Of a stretch of DNA of 64,000 nucleotides, positions 43,023 to 52,340 are shown piece after piece. The DNA comes from SHXO01 sp964523885. Lineage in GTDB: Bacteria; Pseudomonadota; Gammaproteobacteria; Burkholderiales; SHXO01. Where the stretch lies: the NCBI GenBank assembly GCA_964523885.1, contig CAZFYX010000045.1, positions 65,722 to 129,721 of the forward strand. The letters run 5' to 3'. The position numbers and the translations under genes are program-made. Every line of letters starts with the position of its first letter. The stretch's first letter is position 1. Under the pieces are notes generated by a model, which was given only the letters and a program-made list of their open reading frames with translations, did not search any database and was not told where the DNA came from.

Positions 43023-46000
43023 ATGATCAGCGGTCGCCGTCGCCCCGTCGTCGAAGAGCTCGAGCCGAGGATCCTGTACTCGGCGGACCTGGCACCGCTT
43101 GCCGATACGCAGCTGGACAGCGCGGCCGAGGTGCGCACGCTGGATGCCGGGGGCGAGTTCCAGTCGAGCGGCGTCGAGGTTGCGGCGAGTCCCGATGCCG
43201 GCGTGCCGGCCGAGACCGCTCCAGTCGATGCAACCGCAATTGCCGCCCCGCCGCCGCCGGGCGCAAAGGCCGACCTCGCCTCCGCTGCGCTGGCGTTCGA
43301 GCGCAACGTCGGGCAATCCGACGGCCAGGTGGACTTCCTCGCGCGCGGCAGCGGGTACACGGTGTGGCTCACCGACGGCGATGCGGTCCTGGCCCTGCGC
43401 GACGGCGACGGCGGCAACGTGGTGCGGCTTGATATGGTCGGAGCCGGCGGCGACGCGACGGCCACCGGGGAACAGGGCCTGGGCGCGACCACCAACTACC
43501 TGGTCGGCGGGCAGGAGGACTGGCGCACCGGCGTGGACAGCTATGGCGCGGTGCGTTACGACGACGTCTATCAGGGCATCGACCTGCGCTACTACGGCAA
43601 TGGTCGCGCACTGGAGTACGACTTCCTTCTGGACGCGGGCGCGGACGCCACCCAGATCCGCCTGCGGTTCGACGGCGCGAGTTCGGTCGCCATCGCGGAC
43701 AACGGCGATCTCATCCTCACGCTCGACGCAGCCGGGCACGCCGTGGCGTTCAAGGCGCCGGTGAGCTACCAGGACGGGCCCGATGGCCGGCAGGCAGTCG
43801 AGAGCCGCTACCTGCTGTTCGACGACGGCAGCATCGGGTTCGCGCTCGGCGACTACGATGCGAGCCGGTCGCTGGTGATCGACCCAGTGCTGTCCTACGG
43901 GACTTACTTCGGCGGCACCGGCACCGACACCGTGTTCGGCATGGCGGCGGACGCCGCCGGCAACATCTACGTCACCGGCTTCACCGATTCCACCGACCTG
44001 CCCCTGGTGTCGGGTGCGTTCACCGACCGTCCCGGGGACGACGTGTTCGTCGCGAAGTTCTCGCCGGACCTCAAGACGCTGCTCTACTCCACCTATGTGG
44101 GCGGCGACGGGGACGAGGAGGGCTATGGCATCGCGGTCGATGCGGCGGGCAACGCCTACGTGACCGGCTTCACGACCTCCTCGACGTTCCCGTTGGCCGG
44201 CGCGTATCAGGGCTCGCTCAAGGGCGGCCAGGACGCGTTCCTCTTCAAGCTCAACGCCGCCGGCAGCGCGCTGGCCTACTCCACCTACCTGGGTGGCAGC
44301 GGCGCGAGTGACATTGGCTACTGGGTCGCGGTCGATGCGGCCGGCAGCGCGTACGTAACCGGCTACGCTTCCAGCGCCGACTTCCCGCTCACGGCCGGTG
44401 TGGCCGACAGCACCTACGCCGGCGGCGAGACCTTCGTCACCAAGTTCAACGCGTCCGGCTCGACCCTGGCCTATTCCACCTTCATCGGTGGCAGCGGGTA
44501 CGACCAGCCCTATTCGATCGCGGTCGATGCCGCGGGCAACGCCGTGGTGGTGGGCTACACCGACTCTGCCGACCTGGCCGTCACCGCCAACGCGTTCCAG
44601 TCCGCGCGGGAGGGCAGCAGCGATGTCTTCGTCACCAAGCTCAATGCGAGCGGTAGCGCGTATATCTACAACAGCTACCTGGGCGGGAGCAATGACGACC
44701 AGGCGTATGCGCTCGCCCTGGACAGCGCCGGACGCATCCACCTTGGCGGCTTCACCAAGTCAAGCGACTTCGACGTGACCGCGAATGGCCTGCGCACGGC
44801 CCGCTCGGGCAACGACGGTTTCCTGTCGATCATCGACCCTGCGCTGTCTGGCGCCGCCTCGCTGGTCTACTCCACCTACATCGGGGGCAACAAGAACTAT
44901 GATGAGGTGTGGGGGATCGGAATCGATGCCGACGGACTCGTGTACCTCGCCGGCATTACCGATGCCGACAGCGTCCTGCCCCTGACCCCGGATGCGTACC
45001 AGCCGACCCGAGCGGGCAACGACGATGCCTTCATGGTGGTGCTGAACCCCGCGCTGTCGGGCAGCGCGGGCTTGGTCTACGGCACCTACCTCGGCGGCAG
45101 TGGCGTCGAGGCGGTGTCCACTGCAATCCTCTCCCAGGGGCGCTTCTACTTCGCAGGGCAGACGTTTTCCCCCTCCGGGATTGCCACCACGGGCGCGTAC
45201 AGCACCACGCGCTCAGGCAGTTCCGACGGCTTCATCGCGGCCTTCACCGTGAACGCGCCGCCAGCGGTGACCACCTCCGGGTCGACGCTCACGTACCTGG
45301 AGGGCAGTGGCGCGGTGGCGATCGATCCGGGGCTCACCGTCACCGATGCCGACAGCGCCAACCTGACCGGCGCGACCATCGTGATCAGCGCGAACTACGC
45401 CAGCGGCCAGGAGCAGCTGGTCTTCAACAACGCCAACGCGTGGGGCATCACCGGCACCTGGAACGCCGCCACAGCGACCATGACCCTCACCGGCTCGTCA
45501 TCGGTCGCGAACTACCAGGCGGCACTACGCACGGTGATGTTCGGCAACACCAGCGACAGCCCCTCCACGGCCCCGCGCACCGTGACTTTCTCGGTCAGTG
45601 ACGGTTCCGGTTCGAGTGCGCTGGTTCCTTGCACGATCACGGTGATTCCCACCAACGATGCGCCGACCGGCATCGCGCTGAGCAACGCCAGCGTTGTGGA
45701 GAACACCGACACCTCGTCCGGCTACGTCGTCGGCACTCTGACGACAACGGATCCGGACGTCGTCGACACCTTTACGTACAGTGTGGTCGGGGGCGCCGAC
45801 GCGTCGGCATTCTCGGTCTCCGGTGGCGACTTGGTGTTGACCGCCGGCGTGCTGGATGCCGAGACCAAGGGCAGCTACACGGTCACCGTGCGCACCACGG
45901 ATCCCGGCGGCTTGTCCACCGATGCGACGTTCGTGGTGGGGGTGATCAACGTCAACGAAGCGCCAACCATCACGGCGATCTCGGATCAGGAGATCCTGCA

Positions 46001-49000
46001 CGACACTGCCGGATCGGTGACGTTCACGTTCGGCGATCCCGACACACCGCTCACCAACCTGGCGGTCAGCGCGACGTCGAGCAACCAGACCCTCCTGCCG
46101 GACACCAGGCTGACGCTGACCGGCTCCGGCGCGTCCCGATCCCTGACCTTCACGCCTGCTGCCGGGCAGACCGGCTCGACCACGGTGACGGTGAAGGTGA
46201 CGGACGGTTCGCTGAGCACGACCGAGGAGTTCACCCTGGTGGTGGACCCTGACAACCTGGTGCCGGTGATCACGCCGGCTACCTTGACTGTCGCGGAGAA
46301 CAGTGCCAACGGGACGGGGGTCGGCAACGTGACCGCCGTCGATCCGGACGTTGCTGAGAGCTTCACCCGCATCTACTACTCCGACACCACCACCGGCACG
46401 ATCGCGCGCATCAACCTGAACGGGAGCGGTGCGCAGACGCTGGTAAGCGGACTCGCCACGCCGGGCGAAGTGGCGGTCGACTACGTGCGCGGAAGGATCT
46501 ACTGGACGGACTCGGGCACCGACCGCATCCAGAGCGCCAATCTCGACGGCAGCAATGTGCAGAACGTGCTGACTGGGCTGGGCAACCCGATCTCGCTGAA
46601 AGTCGATGTCGTGAACGGCCGCCTGTACTGGATCGAGGCGTCGAGCGCGACCATCCGCAGCGCGAACCTCGACGGCAGCGGAGCCCAGACCCTGCTGGGC
46701 ACTGCCAACGGACTCTCCGATCCGCGTTCGCTGGCCCTCGACGCCAGCGCGGGCAAGCTCTACTGGATCGACGACGGCAACAACACCATCAAGCGCGCCA
46801 ACGTGGATGGCAGCTCGGTGCAGTCGCTGGTGACGACTGGACTGTCCGCGCCCAACGGCCTCGTGCTCGATGTCGGCGCAGGCAAGATGTACTGGTCCGA
46901 TCCCGGCACCGGGCGGATCGGGCGCGCGAATCTGGACGGCAGCGGCCTGCAGTCCAACCTGCTCTCGCCCGGCAGCTCGGTGCAGGGCCTGACCGTGGAC
47001 ACCGCCCGGCAGCAGGTGTACTGGACCGAGGACGACCTCCTGAATGCCCGCATTCGCCGGGCCAACGTGGACGGGTCGGGCACGACCACCGTCTACAACA
47101 CCGGCCTGGCCCTGTTATCCAGTCCGGCCGGGGTGACGCTCGGTCCGAATGTGCAGGCGCTGTCCTGGTCGATCACCGGCGGCAATACCGGCGGCGCCTT
47201 CGGCATCGACACCCAGGGCCGCATCACCGTTGCCAGCGCAACGGCGCTGAACTACGAAACCCAGTCGACCTACAACCTGACCGTGAGAGTCCAGGATGCG
47301 CTCGGCGCAGCCTCCACGCAGACCATCACCGTCAATCTGAGCGACGTCAACGAGGCATCGACAGGGCTGAGCCTCACCGGCGGCTCGATCGTGGAGAACA
47401 CGAACACGGCCGGCGGCGTATCGGTCGGCACGCTCTCGACGACCGACCCCGACGCCGGCGACACCTTCACCTACACGGTGGTGGGCGGAGCCGACCAGGC
47501 GAAGTTCAGCATCTCGGGCAACCAGCTCCTGCTCGCCGACGGCGTGCTCGACTACGAAACCAGGTCTGCGTATTCGGTGCAGCTGCGCAGCACGGATGCG
47601 GGCGGGCATACGGTGGATGGGCTGTTCACCATCACCGTCACCAACGTCAACGAAGCAGCCACCTTCACCAGCACGATCGGCGCGAAGCTCGTCGACGAGG
47701 ACGGCACCACCGGGGCCATCGCCTTCACGATCCTCGATCCCGAAGGCGATCCGATGACCGTGCAGGTGGTGTCCAGCAATACCGTGCTGGTCCCCAATGC
47801 CAACATCGTGCTTGGCGGCAGCGGGAACAACCGCACCGTGACGGTGACGCCGGCCGCGAATGTCTCCGGCGGACTGACGACGGTCACGCTGCAGGTGTCG
47901 GACGGGGTGAACATCCCGCAGCAGCTCCTGTTCACGGTGACCGTCACGTCGGTCGCCGACACGCCCTCCGTCACGAATGCGGCGACCAGCGAGGACACGC
48001 AGACGACATCCGGCCTCGTGATCACGCGCAATGCCGCGGACGGTGCCGACGTGACCCACTTCAAGATCAGCGGCATCACCGGCGGCACGCTGTATCTCAA
48101 CGATGGCGTCACGGCGATCGCGAACGACACGTTCATCACCTTCAGCCAGGGCAATGCCGGGCTCAGGTTCACTCCATCGGCGAACAGTACCGCCAGCGGC
48201 AGCTTCCACGTGCAGGCGTCGAAGGCGGGCAACGATGGTGGCGTGGGCGGCGGCATCGCCACCGCCACCATCACCGTGCTCGGCGTCAACGACAAGCCGG
48301 TCGGTGCGGATGAGAGCTACACGACAGTCGACGGTGCCGCCCTCGCGGTGGCGGGACCCGGCCTCCTTGCCAACGATACCGACGTGGACGGCGACATCCT
48401 GACCGCCGTGCAGGTCGACGGGACGAGCCACGGTGTCCTGGTGATCAACGCCGACGGCGGATTCACCTACACCCCCGATGCCGGCTTCACGGGGGTGGAC
48501 AGCTTCCGCTACGCGGCCTTCGACGGCACCGTGCAGTCCGACCCGGTGCTGGTCACGATCACCGTGAACGGTGTGAACGACGCGCCGACCGGGGTGGTGC
48601 TCACCGGCACGGCGCCCGCGGAGGGCACCGACACGTCCGCCGGGCTGGGGGTCGGCACGCTGTCCACCGTCGATCCGGACGTGGTCGACGCCCACACCTA
48701 CAGCATCGTGGGCGGGGCGGACCAGGCCAGCTTCACCATCGTCGCCGGCAACCAGCTGATCCTCGCTGCGGGCGTGCTCGACTACGAGACCAAGCCGGAC
48801 TACCAGGTGATCGTGCGCGCCACCGACGCCGGGGGATTGAGCGTCGACCAGACCTTCGTGATCGCGGTCGCCGACCTCGACGACGCGCCGACCATCACCG
48901 CGGTCGTGGACCAGACGGTTGCGGAGGGAAGCGGACCGACCCTGGTCAGCTTTACCGTCGGCGATGCGGAGACCGCCGCCGGCAGCCTGACCCTGTCCGT

Positions 49001-52000
49001 GCTGTCCAGCGACACGAGCATCCTGCCGGCCGGGAACCTGATCCTGGGCGGCAGCGGTGCCAGCCGCACCCTCGTGTTCAGTCCGGCGCCCTACGCCTAT
49101 GGCGGCCCGGTCACGCTGACGCTCAGCGTCTCGGACGGGGTCAATACGACGCTCACCTCGTTCGACGTGACCGTGATCGGGCTCGCCAATCACGACGTAG
49201 TGGTGGACACGATCAGCGATCTCGCCGACGGCGACACCTCGTCCATCGACGCGCTGCTGATGGACCGTGGCGCCGACGGCTACATCTCGCTGCGCGAAGC
49301 CATCGCGGCGGCGAATAACAGCGCGAACGCGGGGTCGCCCGATCGCATCCTGTTCGACATCACGGGCGGCGGGCCGCACTTCATCGACCTGCAGGCCGCC
49401 CTCCCGGCGATCACCGACACCGTGGTGATCGACGGCACCTCCGATCCCGACTTCGCCGGCACCCCGATCATCGAACTGCATGGGGCCGCCAGCGGAATCG
49501 ACGGACTGGTGCTCATCGCAGACGACAGCACGGTGCGGGGGATTTCGATCATCGGGTTCGACGGCGGTGGCCTCGTCATCCACGGCAGCGGCAACACCAT
49601 CGTCGGCAACTACCTCGGCCTCGCAGCCGATGGCACCACGGCGGACAGCAACGGCTACGGCATCATCGTGCTGGGCGACGGCAACGTGATCGGCGGCACC
49701 ACCGCGCAGGATCGCAACGTGGTCTCGGGCAACACCATCGACGGCATCTGGGTCGAGGGCGGCAGCGGCAACCTGATCCGGGGCAACTACATCGGCACCG
49801 ACGCTGCCGGCACGGCGGCGGTCGCCAACGGCGAGGACGGGATCTGGCTCGAGGACGCGGTGAGCACCCAGATCACCGGCAACGTCATCTCGGGCAACGC
49901 CTGGTCAGGCATCGGCGCGACCGGCGTCAACTCCGGCACGCTGATCACCGGGAACCGGATCGGCCTCGATGCGACGGGCACCGGGGCGCTGGGCAACCAG
50001 CGATCCGGCATCAGCATCGCCGGCGGCGACGATACGACGATCGGCGGCGCAGGTGCCGCGCAGAACGAGATTGCCTACAACGGTGCTGACGGCATCACCA
50101 TCACCGCGGGCACCGGACACGCGATCCTGGAGAACGCGATCCACGCCAATGCCGGCCTGGGCATCGACCTGCTCGACGACGGTGTCAGCCCGAACGACGC
50201 GGGCGACACCGATGCCGGGGTCAACCTGGGGATGAACTTCCCGGTGATCTACGGCGTGGTGGTCAACGGCGGCAGCGTGACCATCCGCGGCGAGGCCCAG
50301 GCCGGAGCCACGGTGCGCTTCTACCAATCGGATGCCGACGCCAGCGGCTACGGGGAAGGCGAGCGCATCCTCGGCTCCGTCGTGGTGGGGGGGGCAACGG
50401 CCGGTGCAGTGGACAGCACGACGCGCCAGTTCACCGCCACCTTCGCCGCCGGGACCTTTGCTGTCGGCGACTTCCTCACGGCCACCGCCACCGACACCGC
50501 GGGCAACACCTCCGAGTTCTCCGCCAACGTCGCTGCCGCCGCGACTGCGCCCGGCATCACCGTGACACCGGTCGCCGGGCTCTCGACCAACGAGGACGGC
50601 ACCCTCACGGCGAGCTTCACGGTCGTGCTCGACGCGGTGCCGGTGGCGAGCGTGACCATCCTGCTGTCGAGCGGGGACAGCACCGAGGGCTATCCGCTCA
50701 GCAGCTCGCTCACCTTCGACGCGAGCAACTGGAATGTGGCGCAGGCCGTGGACGTCGTGGGCCTGCCGGACGGTCTCGCGGATGGCGACGTGACCTACAC
50801 CATCGTGCTGGGTCCCGCGAGCAGCGCCGACGCGGCTTACGACCAGCTCGATCCGCAGGACGTCACCGTGGTCAACGTCAATGGCGTGAACGACACGCCT
50901 TCCGCCGTTGCGCTCAGCAACCAGACCCTGGCGGAGAATACCGATACCTCGTCCGGATGGGTCGTGGGCTACCTGTCCGCGAGCGACGCCGACACCTGGG
51001 ACCAGCACACGTACAGCATCGTGGGCGGGGCGGATGCAGCGAAGTTCTCGATCAGCGGCGATGCGCTGGTGCTGACCGCCGGGGTCCTGGACTACGAGGT
51101 CAAGCATGCCTACGCGGTCGTGGTGCGCGCAACCGACATCGGCGGGCTGTCGCTCGATGCCGGGTTCACCGTGGCGGTGACCAACCTCAACGAGGCCCCG
51201 GTGCTGACTGCCAACACCGGGGTGAGCGTGGCGTGGGGTGCGACCACCGTGGTGTCCGGGAGTGGGCTCAAGGTGACCGACGTGGACAGCACCGCGGCGC
51301 AGCTCGTGTACACGGTAACCGCGGTTCCGAGCGCGGGCACGCTGCTTCTGTCCGGAACGCCGCTGGGGACGAACGCTACGTTCACGCAGGCCGACCTGGA
51401 CGCGGGACGCGTCGCCTACACGCACAACAACTCGACCGCCGGTCCGGACGGACTGACGCTCTCGGTTTCGGACGGCGTGACCAGCCTCGGCCCGGTCTCC
51501 GTGGGCATCAACGTGGCCAGTGCGCCGGTCATTCCCCCGCCGCCGACCACCACCACGACTACCACCACGACGACCACGACCACCACCACCACCACCACGA
51601 CCGCCACCACCACGGATCCGGGCACGACCACGCCCGATCCGGGAAACTCGTCCGGGACCACCGCCGACCCAGGCGCCGGAGTGCCGCTGGTCCCGCCGGG
51701 CGCCGAGACGCTCTCGGAGGCCGCCCTGGGCGGCAGCGGGCAGGAGAGCGCGGCGCAGCGGGCCAGCACCGTGCGTATCGCCCTCGCGGACTCGGCGATC
51801 ATGCGTGCGACGGCCACCCTCAACGCCCTGGGCTCGGTGGCGTCATTCAGCGGCGGCGGGGGCATGGCCGGCGCTGCAGAGACGACGGCGCAGCCGCAGG
51901 ACGCCATGTCCATCGTGGGTCTGAAGCCGCACTTCGACGCGACCAGCCAATCGCTCGCCCTGACCAGCTTCAAGGCGACCCTCGGGGACGATCAGTGGAC

Positions 52001-52340
52001 CGAAGAGCTCGATCGCATGCGCAAGGACGTGGATGCGCGGATCCCCACCCAGAACGCGCTGGTGGTGTCGAGCGTGGCGGTGACCGGCTCCCTCTCGGTC
52101 GGCTACGTGCTCTGGCTGTTGCGTGGCGGCCTGCTGCTGTCCAGCCTGCTGTCGTCGCTGCCGGCGTGGACCGCGTTCGACCCGATGCCGGTGCTCTCGC
52201 GCAGCGGTTACGACGACGAGGACGAAGGTGACGATCCGCTGGAGAAGCTGTTCGGCCGCGCGCGTGCCGCGCTCGGCCTCAAGCGCGGCCTGTTCGGGCG
52301 CAAGGCGAAGCCGATTGACGAGGAAGTGACTCCGACATGA
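43023..52340 (+). CDS. Giant LEPR-type surface protein (3105 aa): SBBP, cadherin, YWTD, beta-helix
   Basis: AGGGAG lies 6 bases before ATG 43023. The N-terminus has VEELEPRILYSADLAP (residues 10-25) instead of a signal peptide, later LDAGGEF. Order: globular domain that usually precedes SBBP repeats (about 88-290); SBBP propeller repeats such as YSTYLGGSGASDIGYWVAVD (290-740); a Cadherin-like strand domain (743-880); several cadherin-type repeats (phrase ENTDTSSGYVVGTL); a six-bladed YWTD propeller (about 1115-1376); more cadherin and VCBS-type domains; a right-handed beta-helix (about 2060-2400, SLREAIAAANN, NRIGLDATGTGALGN); Ig-like and Calx-beta-like domains; a 19-Thr tract (2842-2860); and a hydrophobic segment near 3014-3060 before an acidic/basic tail. 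Likely an adhesin. Its stop overlaps the kinase start. Confidence 0.85.
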   Translation: MISGRRRPVVEELEPRILYSADLAPLADTQLDSAAEVRTLDAGGEFQSSGVEVAASPDAGVPAETAPVDATAIAAPPPPGAKADLASAALAFERNVGQSDGQVDFLARGSGYTVWLTDGDAVLALRDGDGGNVVRLDMVGAGGDATATGEQGLGATTNYLVGGQEDWRTGVDSYGAVRYDDVYQGIDLRYYGNGRALEYDFLLDAGADATQIRLRFDGASSVAIADNGDLILTLDAAGHAVAFKAPVSYQDGPDGRQAVESRYLLFDDGSIGFALGDYDASRSLVIDPVLSYGTYFGGTGTDTVFGMAADAAGNIYVTGFTDSTDLPLVSGAFTDRPGDDVFVAKFSPDLKTLLYSTYVGGDGDEEGYGIAVDAAGNAYVTGFTTSSTFPLAGAYQGSLKGGQDAFLFKLNAAGSALAYSTYLGGSGASDIGYWVAVDAAGSAYVTGYASSADFPLTAGVADSTYAGGETFVTKFNASGSTLAYSTFIGGSGYDQPYSIAVDAAGNAVVVGYTDSADLAVTANAFQSAREGSSDVFVTKLNASGSAYIYNSYLGGSNDDQAYALALDSAGRIHLGGFTKSSDFDVTANGLRTARSGNDGFLSIIDPALSGAASLVYSTYIGGNKNYDEVWGIGIDADGLVYLAGITDADSVLPLTPDAYQPTRAGNDDAFMVVLNPALSGSAGLVYGTYLGGSGVEAVSTAILSQGRFYFAGQTFSPSGIATTGAYSTTRSGSSDGFIAAFTVNAPPAVTTSGSTLTYLEGSGAVAIDPGLTVTDADSANLTGATIVISANYASGQEQLVFNNANAWGITGTWNAATATMTLTGSSSVANYQAALRTVMFGNTSDSPSTAPRTVTFSVSDGSGSSALVPCTITVIPTNDAPTGIALSNASVVENTDTSSGYVVGTLTTTDPDVVDTFTYSVVGGADASAFSVSGGDLVLTAGVLDAETKGSYTVTVRTTDPGGLSTDATFVVGVINVNEAPTITAISDQEILHDTAGSVTFTFGDPDTPLTNLAVSATSSNQTLLPDTRLTLTGSGASRSLTFTPAAGQTGSTTVTVKVTDGSLSTTEEFTLVVDPDNLVPVITPATLTVAENSANGTGVGNVTAVDPDVAESFTRIYYSDTTTGTIARINLNGSGAQTLVSGLATPGEVAVDYVRGRIYWTDSGTDRIQSANLDGSNVQNVLTGLGNPISLKVDVVNGRLYWIEASSATIRSANLDGSGAQTLLGTANGLSDPRSLALDASAGKLYWIDDGNNTIKRANVDGSSVQSLVTTGLSAPNGLVLDVGAGKMYWSDPGTGRIGRANLDGSGLQSNLLSPGSSVQGLTVDTARQQVYWTEDDLLNARIRRANVDGSGTTTVYNTGLALLSSPAGVTLGPNVQALSWSITGGNTGGAFGIDTQGRITVASATALNYETQSTYNLTVRVQDALGAASTQTITVNLSDVNEASTGLSLTGGSIVENTNTAGGVSVGTLSTTDPDAGDTFTYTVVGGADQAKFSISGNQLLLADGVLDYETRSAYSVQLRSTDAGGHTVDGLFTITVTNVNEAATFTSTIGAKLVDEDGTTGAIAFTILDPEGDPMTVQVVSSNTVLVPNANIVLGGSGNNRTVTVTPAANVSGGLTTVTLQVSDGVNIPQQLLFTVTVTSVADTPSVTNAATSEDTQTTSGLVITRNAADGADVTHFKISGITGGTLYLNDGVTAIANDTFITFSQGNAGLRFTPSANSTASGSFHVQASKAGNDGGVGGGIATATITVLGVNDKPVGADESYTTVDGAALAVAGPGLLANDTDVDGDILTAVQVDGTSHGVLVINADGGFTYTPDAGFTGVDSFRYAAFDGTVQSDPVLVTITVNGVNDAPTGVVLTGTAPAEGTDTSAGLGVGTLSTVDPDVVDAHTYSIVGGADQASFTIVAGNQLILAAGVLDYETKPDYQVIVRATDAGGLSVDQTFVIAVADLDDAPTITAVVDQTVAEGSGPTLVSFTVGDAETAAGSLTLSVLSSDTSILPAGNLILGGSGASRTLVFSPAPYAYGGPVTLTLSVSDGVNTTLTSFDVTVIGLANHDVVVDTISDLADGDTSSIDALLMDRGADGYISLREAIAAANNSANAGSPDRILFDITGGGPHFIDLQAALPAITDTVVIDGTSDPDFAGTPIIELHGAASGIDGLVLIADDSTVRGISIIGFDGGGLVIHGSGNTIVGNYLGLAADGTTADSNGYGIIVLGDGNVIGGTTAQDRNVVSGNTIDGIWVEGGSGNLIRGNYIGTDAAGTAAVANGEDGIWLEDAVSTQITGNVISGNAWSGIGATGVNSGTLITGNRIGLDATGTGALGNQRSGISIAGGDDTTIGGAGAAQNEIAYNGADGITITAGTGHAILENAIHANAGLGIDLLDDGVSPNDAGDTDAGVNLGMNFPVIYGVVVNGGSVTIRGEAQAGATVRFYQSDADASGYGEGERILGSVVVGGATAGAVDSTTRQFTATFAAGTFAVGDFLTATATDTAGNTSEFSANVAAAATAPGITVTPVAGLSTNEDGTLTASFTVVLDAVPVASVTILLSSGDSTEGYPLSSSLTFDASNWNVAQAVDVVGLPDGLADGDVTYTIVLGPASSADAAYDQLDPQDVTVVNVNGVNDTPSAVALSNQTLAENTDTSSGWVVGYLSASDADTWDQHTYSIVGGADAAKFSISGDALVLTAGVLDYEVKHAYAVVVRATDIGGLSLDAGFTVAVTNLNEAPVLTANTGVSVAWGATTVVSGSGLKVTDVDSTAAQLVYTVTAVPSAGTLLLSGTPLGTNATFTQADLDAGRVAYTHNNSTAGPDGLTLSVSDGVTSLGPVSVGINVASAPVIPPPPTTTTTTTTTTTTTTTTTTTATTTDPGTTTPDPGNSSGTTADPGAGVPLVPPGAETLSEAALGGSGQESAAQRASTVRIALADSAIMRATATLNALGSVASFSGGGGMAGAAETTAQPQDAMSIVGLKPHFDATSQSLALTSFKATLGDDQWTEELDRMRKDVDARIPTQNALVVSSVAVTGSLSVGYVLWLLRGGLLLSSLLSSLPAWTAFDPMPVLSRSGYDDEDEGDDPLEKLFGRARAALGLKRGLFGRKAKPIDEEVTPT
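51546..51614 (+). repeat. ACC/ACG trinucleotide tract encoding poly-Thr
   Basis: Nineteen consecutive Thr codons (almost all ACC or ACG) are followed by Ala and three more Thr. Length changes by slippage would stay in frame. The tract, preceded by PPPP and followed by TTDPGTTTPDPG, separates the repeat-rich ectodomain from the C-terminal anchor region. Confidence 0.85.

Noticed and set aside
38786..43495. Very long open frame on the minus strand opposite the M50 and SecA-like genes
   Set aside because: It is antisense to two genes with clear motifs. Composition is Arg/His/Ala-rich without domains, the usual result of high GC at third positions.
47115..49583. Minus-strand frame of about 820 codons opposite the giant cadherin protein
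   Set aside because: Mirrors the repeats of the coding strand and carries no recognisable domain.
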